In this document: positions 12,135 through 25,016 of the stretch, piece after piece
Position numbering within the stretch: the first letter of the stretch is position 1
Layout: the number at the start of each line of letters is the position of its first letter
Assembly: GCA_031308135.1 (NCBI GenBank)
Contig: JAHLJT010008756.1
Coordinates: 107,784,453-107,848,452 of the forward strand
DNA length: 64,000 nt
Reading direction: 5' to 3'
Source of the DNA: Acheta domesticus
Lineage: Eukaryota; Arthropoda; Insecta; Orthoptera; Gryllidae
Notes under the pieces: model-generated
Seen by the model: the letters and a program-made list of their open reading frames with translations, nothing else
The model's database searches: none
Told to the model about the DNA's origin: nothing
Position numbers and translations under genes: made by a program

Positions 12135-12291
12135 CCCGATTTATAGGTTTCCTTTTGACGAACAATATCCGAGTTTTAGGGAAGGAGCGCCTGCACGGGG
12201 CAGGCTCTGGGGCTGCAGAAGCCGCACTGCGCCGCCGCGCGTTTGCGATAACTCAGAAGTCGTTCGTCAAAAGGAAGCCTGTATATCGGGC
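12135..12291. mobile_element. fold-back / MITE-like element with ~42-bp inverted ends
   Basis: The left arm CCCGATTTATAGG, TTTCCTTTTGACGAAC, AATATCCGAGTTTT is matched in inverse by AACTCAGAAGTC, GTTCGTCAAAAGGAAG, CCTGTATATCGGG. The ~75-base centre is GC-rich (CGCCTGCACGGGGCAGG...GCGCCGCCGCGCG). A single related terminus (CCCGATGTACACGC, TTCCTTTGACGAAC, ATACCCGGAATTTAG) occurs at 19808-19850, so the arm belongs to a dispersed family. No protein is encoded. Confidence 0.6.
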
Positions 12292-13330
12292 ATTGATGTG
12301 CGACTAGTCGATCCCACAGTTAAAGGGAACATTGATTTTATTAAGAGATTTGGGGAACAACGACTAATACCCGAGACTCTTTTGTGGCCTATGTTAAGAT
12401 AATCGAAGTAAGTAAACAGGAATTACAAAATTAAAGACATTATTTACTTTTTAGTGAAATAAACACCATTGGATGTAATACACTACTCCAAGGTATCCAC
12501 ATTGTCTTTCAAGCAAGATGCAACTAGTGACTTCCCGGCCATCAATAATACTCTTGGTGATGGGTCTGTATCTCTTCTTTTTACCTACTTTCTATCCCTG
12601 TTGCGATATTGTTACACATACATCTTTTTACGTTAACATCACGTTTCCAAGACAGAACGCCTAGCATTCTATTATTTTAGCAGGTTCGTGACGAGGAAAC
12701 ATCGGAGAGGGCAGTGCTCATCAGCATATAAATTTACGAAATATAAATAAATGGGTGGAATGTCTGCATCACGTCCTGTACAGAAAGGACATGTGCCTCA
12801 AGTTACGTAATAATAATTACGTAATAATAATCTTTAACAAATTACTTCATTCAGATCATTCATTTATTTACTTAGTTTTTTGAAAATAGGAGGAAAAGAA
12901 AAAAAATAGTAATACAAATTTTAAAAAAAAATTGATTTCAAAACTGATCTTGATGCATTTATAAATGAAAAGAGTCTTCATTTCTTCATACAACTCTACA
13001 AAGTGGCGGTCACGGATTGGTAACAAGAGTGTTACTAAATAAAATTATGTTCAAGTTGTTTCAGATCGTAAAAAAGAGACATTTGAGGTATGTCGCTTCG
13101 GTTGCTATGGACGGAAATTTGTTGGAGAGAAACTGGCTCGAGTTCGTAAGAAATAGATGCCTTTATGTAGGTGGATATACTTTAGGTAGTATTTTGGTTT
13201 AAATACCCAAATAGTAACGTCTTGGTTCTTGAACACGTAACAATTTATCTGCGGAAGAGGAGAGAAGGTAATAGTTTGCCGATTGACGTTGGTAACCTGA
13301 ATTCAGGAACAATATATTTCCTTTGTGTTG
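12292..13330. other. intervening AT-rich DNA
   Basis: Nothing coding recognised. Contains a small tandem pair of ACGTAATAATAATT (12804-12832) and A-rich stretches around 12890-12940. Confidence 0.5.
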
Positions 13331-13616
13331 AGAGAGAGCGTGAAAGAAAGCAAGAGAGAGAGAGCATGAGCGAGAGAGAGGGAGAGCGAGAGAGCGGGCG
13401 AGAGAGAGAGAGCGAGAGAAAGAGCGAGAGAGAAAGCGAGAGAGAGCGCGCGCGAAAGAGAGTGCGAGAAAGAGCGAGAGAGAGTGCAAGAGAGAGCGAG
13501 AGCGAGCGAGAGAGAGCGAGAGCGAGTGAGAGAGAGCGAGCGAGAGAGAGCGAGAGAGAGCAAGAGAGAGCGAGAGAGAGTGAGAGAGAGCGAGAGAGAG
13601 AGAAACAGAGAAGAGA
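13331..13616 (+). repeat. degenerate GA-rich simple repeat (~285 bp)
   Basis: Nearly pure purine on the + strand: runs of GAGAGAGA interrupted by GAGC, GAGT and GCGCGC. Long open frames on both strands here (Arg/Glu/Ser-rich, Ser/Leu-rich in reverse) are compositional and not genes. Confidence 0.9.
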
Positions 13617-14280
13617 AAAATAGCGCCAGCTGATTTTATTAGAGACACCAATGATCCCGGACAGCTAGGGGTGCACACAATTGCGGAGCGTAAGTTAATT
13701 AGATATACTTCGTTCACAAAGCCTTTTATTTGAAAAGACTTGCTGTGTTTGGAAACAATGTAACTTTACTTAGAAAATGAAAAATATAAAAATGCGAAGC
13801 TTGAGTCATTTGAGCCACTACTCGACGTGTACCATTACAATATGTGTACAATATATAAACTATATGTGTAATAATATATGATAACAATATATAAACTACT
13901 TGTATATATTGTAAACTATGTGTATAATATTTGAACTAAAGTTATCACAAATTTGAGAGATGTTTATTTTACTGTAATTTGGGTTATATCTTTACGTTGC
14001 GGCACCAAAAAGCACTTTTAGTGCAATGTTCTTTTTTAAGGGGACTTAGCACATTCGAAAATTGGGAGCGTTAGCCACAAAAATAATTAAAAATTACGTT
14101 CAATAACTACATTTACAACACCAAAATCATGATTTAAAATCTACCTTTATGTTATGAACACTGACGACGTATAAAACGATCTAACGGGAAATAATACAGC
14201 ACTAGCTCCGGATGTACAGTATAGCTATTTAAGAAATGAACCTGCGCCACATGTTGCAGGAGAGAAGTCAACCACCACAG
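13617..14280. other. intervening AT-rich DNA
   Basis: Includes a TATATGTGTA/ACAATATATAAAC repetitive patch at 13846-13930 (three diverged copies of ACAATATATAAACTA). No gene seen. Confidence 0.5.
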
Positions 14281-14625
14281 CGAACACCCGGTAAGTACTT
14301 GAACACCGTACCCCCCTTCCCCGTTCCGTGTCTCCTCCACCTGCTCCGCCCCGCCAGCGTGCGAGCGCTTTCGGCAGCGGCGGCAGCCTGTAAATACACA
14401 ATACGGCGAACGACACGGTGTTAAGGACCGGCGGAGCATGTAAAACCAGGGCGAGTAGCCATTAGCGAGGCGAACACCGGCGGCAGGCTGGGAGGGCGGG
14501 CGCGAACCCGCGACGGAGAGGCAACGGGGCGGAGTGGCGGCGGGCGCGGGGGGAGGAAGCTGCGAGGCGGGTAGGGCGGAGGGGATGACCTCTGCGGTGA
14601 GGGGGATGGCGTGGAGCACAGCGGT
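14281..14625. promoter_or_regulatory. CpG-rich patch, possible promoter-type island
   Basis: GC- and CpG-dense stretch (for example GCGCTTTCGGCAGCGGCGG and GGGCGGGCGCGAACCCGCGACGG) in an AT-rich context. A 219-codon frame runs across it on the minus strand but is Pro/Ala/Ser-rich without any domain, as expected of GC-rich DNA. No core promoter motif could be pinned down, so a regulatory role is only suggested by composition. Confidence 0.3.
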
Positions 14626-14828
14626 ACAGAACAAGCGTACGGGCACTGCAACTGTGGATGAGTTATTGTTTTCTGACGCTTCAGCTACTAGTGCCATGAT
14701 TACAGCGCCTGCTGAATCCCGGGATGTGGCGGTGTTCCCCCTTCGCCGATTTTCATGTCGGTTTTCGAGGTTTTCCTTCGCTGGTTGATTAGCGTCTCCT
14801 GGCGCGTGCACTCCTAAAGTATAGTGTT

Positions 14829-15318
14829 CATTAAGTGTAGTGCATGTTTTACCGCAGGAGATAGCGGCGATCTTCTCTCACTGACGGCAAGATCTGACAC
14901 AGACCTACAAAGTTGGTTTGCGCTGTTTTCCCTCAACCAGGTTTCTCCTATCGGCGTGGCACAGCCTCAGACAGACAAGCTCCAAACTCCCAACTGGTGT
15001 CCCGACTTGTGGTAGTATGGTGCAAATGAATGTGTGCAAGTAAGAGAATAAAACAAGGAAGAGACAGGAGCGATCGCGCACTGTCCGTGGCCGCTTTCTT
15101 AAGATGATGCTCAGGCATTTGCCTTGTGACAATTGAAAAAAAAAACATGGAAAACGGAGCGGCTGACCGCTAGAATTCTTTTTTACACAGGCTGAGTTCG
15201 ACCCAGCTATCTAGCTAGTGTCGAAAATCTTGCCATTTGAATTCGTTCCCTAGGACCTCCCGGTCAGAGGCACTCGTGACGTCTACGGCGACTGACGCGG
15301 TGAGCCACCTAAACCACC
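14829..15318 (-). mobile_element. SINE-A copy 2 (nearly full length, old)
   Basis: Collinear with copies 3 and 5 but more diverged: TAAGTGTAGTGCATG, GATAGCGGCGATCTTCTC, CCTCAACCAGGTTTCTCC, GGACAAGG-type word (AAACAAGGAAGAGACAGG), TCCGTGGCCGC, GACCGCTAGAATTCTT, GTGTCGAAAATCTTGCC, then the tRNA-like head in reverse ending GGTGAGCCACC near 15316. The B box is eroded. The head is at the right, so the element lies on the minus strand. Confidence 0.75.
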
Positions 15319-18264
15319 CTCCTCCAGGCGCCTCAGGAAAAGGTTGTCACTGCGCAGTCTCAGCGGGAGGAGCCTCAGCCTCAGCGACCTCATCTCGGAA
15401 CAAGAAGAGATTACGGAGGTTACGTGACATAGAACGTGAGCAGGATGAAGGAAATGGTTCCATGCACCGCTATTGGAAGGAGGGGGCATGGCTGCAGAGC
15501 AGGCATTGCCTCCAACCCGTGCAGGTTTTTCATCTAGTTTCCCTGATTCGTTAAGCAAATGCTGAGATGGTCCCTTGCTTCGTTTCGGAACGTAAATATG
15601 GTTTCATTAAGGATACATTTTAATGTGCTCTTCTTTTGTGTTATAAGGAATAGAGCCGGAGTTGGTGGTTGTATTTCGTTAACAGTATTATAAAATAAAA
15701 TTGTAGTACATTAACCGAAGCAAATTAGTTTTAAACAACTCTGAAGGAAAATTTTTCAGCTTTCAAATGGTGTTGGTACTTTGGTATTTTTGGTACTTTT
15801 GGTACTTTTTTTCAACATTTAACTACGTAAATTAAAATATTATGAAAGGAGCTCGTGGAAGGAGGAGAATGTAAAAGAATGTGTTCTGGAGCTCAACGTG
15901 TCAAACGCTCTCGTATTTTCACTTATAAGCAGGGTGAGTGGGGAGGGGAAAAGGACCTTGTGATGAGGATGGGAGGCGACCAGCGACAGGCGACTAGGGC
16001 GATCTCTGACGGAGATGTGTAGAACAGCAGGTTTATTTCATTTTTGTAGCGTATGTGATAATTTGCGAGGAGCAACCATTGGTGGAGGTTCCCCGCCCGT
16101 GCTTTAGGCCCAAGCTCCCTTTCAAACCTACCTCCGGTGCGGCCGGGGTATCTTAGGACAGTAGCGCCCAATCTTTGGGTAGGCAACCCTTGCTACTCTT
16201 CGGTGTGATTCTAATTTTTCGCCAGATGTTAGCTAAAGTATAACCCAAATTGGACTCTTCGGAAGCGGGTCCGATGGGGTACGTAAAAATGGATGAATAA
16301 CTAAGATAAAGAGTCCAAATTAGGGAGTTAGGAACGAACCCCAAGCACGCACCACGCAAACTACAACATTAGAGTGAAATTATTATAATAACTACAGAAA
16401 CGGACTGACTGACCAACTGAGAGCTAAAACTACTGTACGAAAGTTCAATCAGTTTTTAACTTTTATTTCCTACTGTTGGTCGCTCGGCGGTCAAAATTCG
16501 ACCGCAATTCATTGTTTTCTTAATATTATCGAGGTTATTTTTTCAGAGCATACATATATAATTATTGATTTTTTTTGTTCGAATTTTCATCTATTACGTC
16601 ATCTGCATGCGTGCACACATGAATTCGTCACCACCTTGCGTGTTTGATTTAATTCCCTGCCATACCTATGAACTTTGGAAACCTATGAAAAGAGGGATAT
16701 CACTGGGCTTCTCGCCCCTCCCGCATGGATGAGAAATACTACGGAAACTGGTCTAGTGACCTCACCCGTCAACAGAGCAAAGTCCTTCGGAAATCAAACG
16801 TACTGTCTCCAGGACCTTTGTTTCTGTGTAATGTTATGTGAAGTGACAAAATACCACCACTACGAACTTTCGTAAAAACTATCTTCGTGCACATATAATT
16901 TTGTAGATTAATGCATAGAAAACAAACCTCGTCTCCCCTAGGAGACTGAAAATTACTCTCTAATGCACTAAAATGCGTTGTTTCCGAGTTATGTACACGG
17001 TACGACAGTACTGTGTTGCAGCTAGTTGCATATGATTGCTACATTATTTAATCGAATTGAATATATTTGAAAGACATATTATACATAAATTTTCGCTTCA
17101 TGCAATCCTTCTCCATACTAACTTCAACTATGCCAAACTCACACTCTTCCATGCGGGCAATAGGCTAAAAAAGAGGTACAAATTTTTCTCCCCCCTTTTA
17201 ATATATAGATACTGTGGGTGTTGCAACGGCACATAATACCCCTCAAATTGTAAATACTGTTTAATAACTTTTTTCGTACATTAATTGAACAAATGTCTAC
17301 AATGAAAACGAGAACATTAACAACACATTTTGAAACTTTATTTTGGGGCATAACGGAATTTTGTATGTAGAAATAGACCTGAGCTGTGACAACATAACTA
17401 GAACTTCCTTCTCTATTGCTTCAATTTTTCTCTTCACAACAGATCATTTGAATTTGTGCCTTATCCAAAAAAAAATATTGGTACCATTAGTATTTACACA
17501 TTTTAAAGATCTTTTTCTCAGAAATAAAAAAAATAATTGGTTCAAATGTTTAATTTTGGTTCATGCACTATCTGAATTATAACAACAACAACAACAACAA
17601 AAAGAATCAGAGGGTTTTCTTACTCGGACCCGTAGATATGATGTTTCAGTTTTCCAATGACAGCCAAAAAATCAACTTTCGGAGAAATAGTTTTAAAGTT
17701 TGTAATGCTTGAAAAAGCTCCAGGGTTATAAGTTATGCCTTCTTTTTCTATGTATACATCTCTTATTTGCTTTCTTTCTCTTAAATATCTTATTATATTC
17801 TTATTTTCTGTAGTTGTCTGTTTTTGCCTTTATTTTACTTTTTTAAGGGGAACACTCCCTCTTTAAAAAGGTGGGCCTGGGTTTCTTAAAGCAAGGGTAT
17901 ATTAATATCAATATATTGCGAATCAAAACAAAAGTAACGATCGTAAAATAAAACGGGGTTTTATATGAATATACCAAAAGTTCTAATTCTGTTGAAAGTC
18001 AAAAACAGATTTTTTGCGATTTTCCCTTATTCTTGAGTTATAATATACCTTAAAAACAATGGTGGAGCATGTATATTTATAAGAAATGAATACAATGATT
18101 TGTGTTGCGGATTACTTGATAGATTGTTAACACATACTTTCATTATCGTAGGGCGAAAACTAGCAATTGGTTGGATTGTATTTTATTTAAAGATGGAGGA
18201 CATGATACATCCCTAGCGGGCTGCGGCAATGCCAGCGAGAAACGTATAACATGTGAAAGATAGA
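15319..18264. other. 3-kb stretch without recognisable genes
   Basis: Anonymous DNA. Small features seen: a TTTGGTAC-type repeat at 15771-15811; a 15-bp inverted pair CCAAATTGGACTCTT / AAGAGTCCAAATTAGG at 16247 and 16305; a purine-rich run near 15845-15880; and a short (ACA)n at 17581-17602. Short open frames (60-90 codons) match no domain I know. Confidence 0.5.
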
Positions 18265-19150
18265 CAGTTGAGGCGCGGGGCGGCGACGGTTAGTGTACCG
18301 GAGGGAGGGGCGGGAGCGCTGAAAGCCGGGAGGCCGCGGGGGGTGGGGTGCTCCATAAATCACCCCCGGGCGAGGAAGGATTGCGCGCGCAAAACCAGGC
18401 GCCTCCCCACACCCCTCGCCCCCCCTCGCCCCCCTCGCCGTGCATGAGAGGGGGCGGGCCGCTGAGCCGAGCGAGGGGCGGCGGGATGGGGCGCAGCGAT
18501 GTGGCGCAGAGCAGAGGGGATACAGAGATTGGCCCAAAGCCGGACGAGAGGACGACAGAAAGGAGAGGGTTGGAATGGAAAGAACCAACGAAGTGAGGGG
18601 AAGAGTGAGGAGGAGAGAAAAAAAAGGTCAGGAATGGGACGGAGAAGAGTGAGGACCAAAACGAGAGCGAAGAGGAACAGAATGAATTAGAGCGGTGTGG
18701 TAAAGCGTGCGGTGGAGAGATGGTGGTTGGCGGAGAAGAGGCAGAAGACAAGAGAGAGACAATGATGGGAGGTGTTAAGAGATGAAGTAGGGCGAGAATT
18801 AACGTAACAGGAGAGATGCGAGAAGGAACAGAGAGATAGAGGTGGCCTGATGTGAACGGGGCAAAGTACAACGGCGCGGGGAGGGGCAAAAAGGCGGAAC
18901 GGGCCGCGAGGCGGGGGCGGAGGGAGCTTCTTTCGCGGCGGCGCATGGAAAGCCGCGCATGGCCTTATCTCCGGGACAAAAGCGCCGCCCGTTGACGCCC
19001 CGGGAGACAGAGCGGCGCCACGCGACGCCCCCGCCCCCCGCCCTCGCCACCCCCGCGCCCGCAAGAGCTGGGCCATGTGACCGCGCACGCGCCAGCCCAG
19101 GCACAGAGGCAAGCGGACGGAGCGTGCTACGCGGCGCTTTGTAAAACCAA
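18265..19150. promoter_or_regulatory. large CpG-rich island with strand-asymmetric purines
   Basis: The longest uninterrupted GC-rich block in the window apart from 59.35-60.6 kb. 18265-18490 is CpG-dense. 18490-18850 is almost all purine on the + strand (GGAGAGGG, GAAGAGTGAGGAGG...). 18860-19150 is CpG-dense again (GGCGCCACGCGACGCCCCCG), followed by a pyrimidine-rich run to ~19350. Open frames exist in most reading frames, a sign of low stop-codon density and not coding. It could be an unmethylated promoter-type island, but no transcript evidence can be read from the sequence. Confidence 0.35.
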
Positions 19151-21751
19151 GGATCGAGGGCCTCTTTCGCTGTCTCCCTTTTTCTCTCACTGCATCCGTT
19201 TCTCTCGCGCCCTCTTTTTGACTGTCCCTCGCTGTATGCCTTCCTCTCCAGTTGTCTCTCTACCTCTTCCGTGGCTTCACTTCCTCTCCCAATCTCTCTA
19301 CACTGCTGTTTGTCTCCTCGCTCTATACCTCGATATTTCTCTCTCTTTAAAGAGGACCGTTCACACTCGGACACTCGTTTTGACCGAACCATTTTATCAG
19401 ACCTAGGCATCACGAACGCTTATCGTCGCAGCCCGAATGGCAAAACTATCATGAACGAAATCCATAGACTCCTAATATTCTTCGAAATTAATTGATCATA
19501 GTGTCCGTGTTCTGAAGGACTGCGCGGTGGCGCCTGAACAGCCATGAGCGCACGGGAAGCCCTTGAAGGGCCTCATAAATGCTCGGAATGTATGCCAATT
19601 GTGCCTGTAATGTTTTACTCATGCGGGTGATCTAGAACACATGACACAATCCCGAGGATAAAACTGCACTACAATCAATCCCCCTCCACTCTTGATTTTT
19701 GTCATAGTTTGATTTCATGAATGCCCATGTCCTAAAAGTCAGTGTATGTAATTCTGCATCAGGTGCAGTTTCATTAAGACAGTAATGGTGATGGTTCCGG
19801 TAGACCCGATGTACACGCTTCCTTTGACGAACATACCCGGAATTTAGCAGAGGGGAGGGGTTATGTTTTATGTTTTCATTCAGTAGAATATCATTTAAGT
19901 GAATATGAAGGTTAACAATATTTTATTACTTACGTTAGCTGCATTGCTAAACCAGTACCAATTGATTACTTTAGCAAGAGTTTGTATTAAAGAGTACACT
20001 ATTCTTCTCAGATTCCCCCTTTTATGTTTTTTTATTTTTATCGCTCTACCACACAGGATATTTTAAGTGGTTTCACTGCTACAGGGAGAGGGGGCCCTTA
20101 GGTGAATACTAAGAGTCGAAGACGCAGGAAGTTGAAGAGGTTGTTGAAAGAGTGTAAGTAGCTCAAAGCCCTTGGTCACAGAGAATCTTGAAATTATGTT
20201 ACCAAAATTAGTAAAAAAATTAAATAAATAAAAAATAGATTTAAGAGAGCTCCGTAACAAAGAAAACATGTTGTCGAATAGGTTAAAAAACCAAGTAGTT
20301 TTGAGGTTTTATGTTTTGTTTTGCAAAAACTGGAATGTAATTGCAACTTGTTAAGTATACTTCAGATATTTTTAAATTTCTCATTTTTCAGTTATTTAAT
20401 TACTCTGCGATTTATACTACGTGTTTTATGGGGAAACGGTATTTATTTACAATCTAACACCCTTGGAGGAGAATCATTGTTATTATTAGTGGGGAATAGA
20501 TATATACATTTTCGATAAATTATTCTCTAGAACATTTCGTAATCTTACATTTTTATCGCTGTGTGCAATTAATATCAACACACGTTATTATAAATGTCGA
20601 TACAAGAGGCTATATAACCCAATAAACGTCATTCTGAACGAAACGACGGATTCAAAACTATCCCTCGTTTATGTAATGAATAAAGGGAACGAACAGGTCA
20701 TACACTCATTACACGCATACACAATTGCAGCAAACTCGTTAGTCTTCTTTCGAGAGCATTAATGAGCTCACTGCGCGAGTAGCATACCTGAACGTAAAGT
20801 TCACCATGTGGATGCACGCATACCGAAGTCAACACGCTTGTTACGAGATTTTAATTGTAAATTTTTTTGCATTCACGTCATTAATCGTAAAGTCGTGTTC
20901 ACAATTTTTCGTTGGGAAAATTAATTGAAGGTTATAATATTGCTGTTTGTATAACTTAAACCACCAGAAGATTGACGTATATGTGGTATTACGATGCGAA
21001 ATTTGTGGCTTTAGAGGTGAGGATATGTCAAGCTTGTGGTGTCTGTTGTTCATTGTATATTGTAGTGCAGATCTTCAACACTTTGAAACCAAAATCAACA
21101 ACAGTTTGCTACATGAAATGGCACAGATAAAAGATCCTTCAGCGTAATTATTCGGTGTTGAGTTTTTATACTTAGTTGTAAATAGTGAATATATCGTGCT
21201 TCTAATTGAAAAAATATTAAAAATATTCATTATTCTAATTAAATAATTATTTATCTCCAACATTTCTAAGTAATTCAACCCATTAAATTATTTTTTATTA
21301 AAAGAATTATTTACACTTTTTCAATTGTGAGATAAGAGCATGAAATACCCACATTGTCAACTTGAGTATCTTTTAAACTCACGTCTCACATCTTTGACAG
21401 TGTCCGAAAGCGTAGTTGGTCAAGCGATTCAATAATTCAGCATCAGTTGTGAAAGGTACGTGTATAAGGTATGAATGTTGTTTTTAGAGAAATTAATCCA
21501 TGCCAAACGAACTATTGTTACTCATTTAGTCTATTTACTAATTAGATGCATACCTCTGTATTCATGAAACTTCTTGTATTGAAATTTTGCCTGTTATTGC
21601 GGCTATTTAAAAATGTATACTGCGGCTTTCATTAGCATCGAAAAATAGAATTGGAAACGAAAAACATGAAAAGATCGCTCTATAATTGGTGTTACAATCA
21701 ATTTCATGAAAAGCCTCACTGAAACAAATAATTAAGTATAGTGAATAACTG
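19151..21751. other. 2.6-kb stretch without recognisable genes
   Basis: 19151-19350 is pyrimidine-rich. 19808-19850 matches one terminus of the fold-back element at 12135-12291. The rest is AT-rich with stop codons in all frames and no identifiable repeat. Confidence 0.5.
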
Positions 21752-22323
21752 ATTGATTCGTGTTTCCGGGCGCGTCAACTACTTAGGTCATTAGTCTCGT
21801 AAGTGTAGTGCGTGTTTTTTCTCGGAAGGTGGCGATGATCTTTTCCCCGCTGGATGGCGAGACCTGGCGCCGACCTACTGTCGACTAGCGGGTTTTCCCC
21901 CCAACCAGGTCTCCCAATCTCCCACCCCCACCCCCCAATCTCCCACCAGCGGGGCACCGCCCCAGCAGGGACAAGCTGAAAGCTCCCGATCGGTCCCCCG
22001 GCGTGTGCGGTAGTGTAGTGCATGTTAGTGTAAGTGTGTATGTAAGGGGAGATGATAGGACAAGGAAGAGGAAGGAAAGATCGCGCGCGGTCCGTGGCCC
22101 GTTTGTTAGGGTACTGCTCCGGCAGTGGTGTTGATCGGAGAAACCACGGAAATACCGATCAGAGCAGCCGGCCGCTAGAATTGTCCTCCAGACAACGACT
22201 GAATTCGACCTAGCTGACAAGCTAGTGTCGAAAATCCTGCCGCTGTCGGGACTCGAACCTAGGACCCCCCGGTCAGAGGGACTGCAGTGACATCAGGTTG
22301 ATGCACTGAGCCATCTCTCCTGG
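21752..22323 (-). mobile_element. SINE-A copy 3 (full length, best preserved)
   Basis: Read on the minus strand: head CCAGGAGAGATGGCTCAG (A box TGGCTCAGTGCA), B box GGTTCGAGTCCCGAC, body TTTTCGACACTAGCT, AATTCTAGCGGCCGG, GATCGGTATTTCCGTGG, GGGCCACGGACCGCGC, TTCCTCTTCCTTGTCC, GCATGCACTACAC-type region, then CGCACTACACTTACG and the 3' end CGCCCGGAAACACGAATCA. About 570 bp. The polymerase III boxes are intact in sequence. TAACT occurs on both flanks (21746-21750 and 22324-22328), a possible short target duplication. Confidence 0.85.
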
Positions 22324-23160
22324 TAACTAGCATGAAGAACTAATACAAGACTCAAGTACAAAATATGCAAAAAGAGACACGAGAATATTCAGTAGGGGGC
22401 GGTGTTTTTATGACAACGGCAAAGGGTGGAATCAATTGACTATTTAAGAACCAAGTGAGTTGCCCACTTGGCGTGCGTGGCCAAGCGCGTATCTGTGGGG
22501 CAACAGGTATGACCCGTTGCTTGACGACTCAGCAGATGGGACGACACTCGTACAGGGGGGCTGCGCTCGAGGGCGACCGGCTCTAGTCTAGATAAAAGCT
22601 AGTGGCGTGCGGGCAGCCTGGCTCCAATTCTTGCATTTGTACAGCCCTGCTTCAAACATGTGTTCTGGAGAGCGAATGGAGAGAGAGAGAGAGAGGGAGA
22701 GGGCGAGACAGACTGGGGGAGACAGCGAAGCTGCCGGAGGTTTCTGCGAGAGTCAAAGTGGGTGCCATGACAAATGACGTTCCACGCCGCCACCCAATTG
22801 ACTCCTCGCAGTTGCAAGACAGGTTGCCACCACCAGCAACAGCCTCACTACCACCTACGACATCGGAACTGCCGCCAACACCTCCAAGACCGCCTCTAAA
22901 GCGGACAATGGTACAACTCTCCACCTCAGCCTGTGGGCTGAGGCAAACTAGAGATTTGTGTTCCATTATAGAAAGGGATGAAAGTGTTAGTATTGCACAA
23001 GGAGAGATACGATTAGGATGTATCTTTACATTGAAAACCAGTTAACAATTATAGACGTCAATTATATTGCACATGTATAAAAATTATTACTGCTAAGTGT
23101 ATTTTTGTATTTTAGATTAATTTCATTACATTCATTTGACATCAATTCACATGAATAAGT

Positions 23161-23195
<35 letters not shown>

Positions 23196-23440
23196 TGGCA
23201 TTTCCAAAGTGCAAATTACATTAATTATGCTTAGCTCTTGCCATGATACCGGAATGCGTGAAACATTCAGAAATATTGAGAACGAGAGGAAGAGGAGAGG
23301 GAAAAAGAAACACAGGGACAGTGAAAGGGAGAGAGACAAGTGAGTGAGAGGGAAGAGTGGGAGAAACAGAGGAAGAAGAGGGAGGGTGAGACTAGAATGA
23401 GAGAAAGAGCAGAGGCATCTGTAATATGAGGTTTTGAATC
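22324..23440. other. intervening DNA
   Basis: Nothing coding recognised. Contains GA microsatellites at 22678-22696 and 23160-23191 and a purine-rich stretch at 23278-23410. Confidence 0.5.
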
Positions 23441-23800
23441 ACCCGATAGCGTGTGTCGGCATCGCGCTCCATCGCGACGGGCAGGGGGCGCAGGTCAAAC
23501 GGGGGTGGCGGGGCGGGGGGAAGCTGCGCTGACCGACAGCCGTCGGGTGCGTGGGCGAGGGGCGGGGCGCGTGGGCGGACGAGCTGTCAGAGGGGCTCAC
23601 GCGGCGAGCCCGCCCCTTGCCCCCGCCCACCCGCCTACCAGCCCGCCTGCCATCCGCCTGCCATCCGCCGATGAATATTCAGCGGGTGAACGAAGCTTAC
23701 CCCCCACTCAGGGGCCGTCCCTCACCGTAAGCTCCCCGAGTTCCCAGCTGCAGCCCGCACGCGTGCGACACTCTCGCTCATGTCACGTGCGCGACGCGAT
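23441..23800. promoter_or_regulatory. CpG-rich patch
   Basis: CpG-dense DNA (GGGGCGGGGCGCGTGGGCGGACG and similar) flanked by AT-rich sequence; C-rich half follows G-rich half. No gene start could be identified, so promoter function is a guess from composition. Confidence 0.3.
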
Positions 23801-24102
23801 ATGCCCTAACCGACACCACCATTCCGCCACTTCTGCTACTCACCTTTGACCCACTCTTCTGGTACCACATATGCTTGTTATGACGCTCATTCTTCATGCT
23901 CCCAATGTCGCCTTCTCTCTGCCCCCTCACCCTTTCACTCCTCTCTGCCCCCAATGTCGCCTTTCCCTAGCTTGTGGGAACTCCTTCCTCCCTAAAACCA
24001 GACATATTTTTAATGATCTCTTATTTAATAGTAATTAACTGTGAAATTGATCAAGCGAAAGAGTAGGCATAAAGACCTGAGTCTCGCCGTCTCTAAAGAC
24101 TG

Positions 24103-24150
<48 letters not shown>

Positions 24151-24650
24151 TTCTTACAAGTCGTGAAACTGTTGGGCAATATCTTACTTTTACTGTCATT
24201 GGTAATTTGATAAGTTTTTCTAATTTCTAGGATGTAGTCTTCTCACGTTGTCGCATTCTCTTTCTTCTTCTCTTTCTTCTCTTCTTCTTCGTCTCATCGC
24301 TTGAATTTTCCCGTCGGTCTTATCCACCACGCGGCTTTATTTTGACGTGACTTCTTACGACCCAGCTCAAAAAGTGATAAAAAAGGTACGGGTTGCCAGT
24401 CATTTCTCGTTGAGAAAGTGAAGTACATTAAATGTAAAAATACGAAAGCTCTGTCCTAACGTATCATGCTTCATGCATTATTTACGTTATCACGCCATGG
24501 AGGAAAAAACACAACAAATGTCTTATTTCGAACTGTTTAGTGCAATGAGATCCGCTTTAAAGTTTAGTTTTATGACTCGGATGTCACATTATTAGGAGTT
24601 TAAACAGCGGCCTCGATCACAATTTTAACCCCAATTATTTAAATGATTTG
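23801..24650. other. intervening DNA with an (ATT)n microsatellite
   Basis: A run of about 16 ATT triplets occupies 24103-24151; a CTTCTT-rich stretch follows at 24258-24295. No gene seen. Confidence 0.7.
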
Positions 24651-25016
24651 TTGATTAGTGATTCCGATCGCTCAAATGCTAAAGTCATTTCTCCCGTACG
24701 TATAGTGTATACTTTTCCTCGGGGGGTGGCAGTGATTTTCTCCCGCTAAATGATGAGATCCGGCGCCGACCTACCGTCGGGTGAGCAGGGTTTCCCAACC
24801 AAGTATTTCTCACCGCTCCAGCCTGGATAAGCTCTAAGCTCCCGGTCTCCCGGCATGTGTAGTAGTCTATTGCATGTTAGTGTAAGTGCGTGCAAATTTG
24901 AGGTGAAGATAGGACAAGGAAGGGAAAGGAAAGATTGCACGCGATCCGTGGCCTGTTTTTAGGGTACTGTTTCAGCATTCGCCTGGTATTGTTTGGAGAA
25001 TCCATGGAAAAGTACT

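Noticed and set aside
13199..13717. Long open frames on both strands (172 and 133 codons), Ser/Leu- and Arg/Glu-rich
   Set aside because: They translate a GA simple repeat; no codon-level structure independent of the repeat.
14152..14811. 219-codon minus-strand frame
   Set aside because: Runs through a CpG patch, overlaps frames on the other strand and has no recognisable domain or conserved motif.
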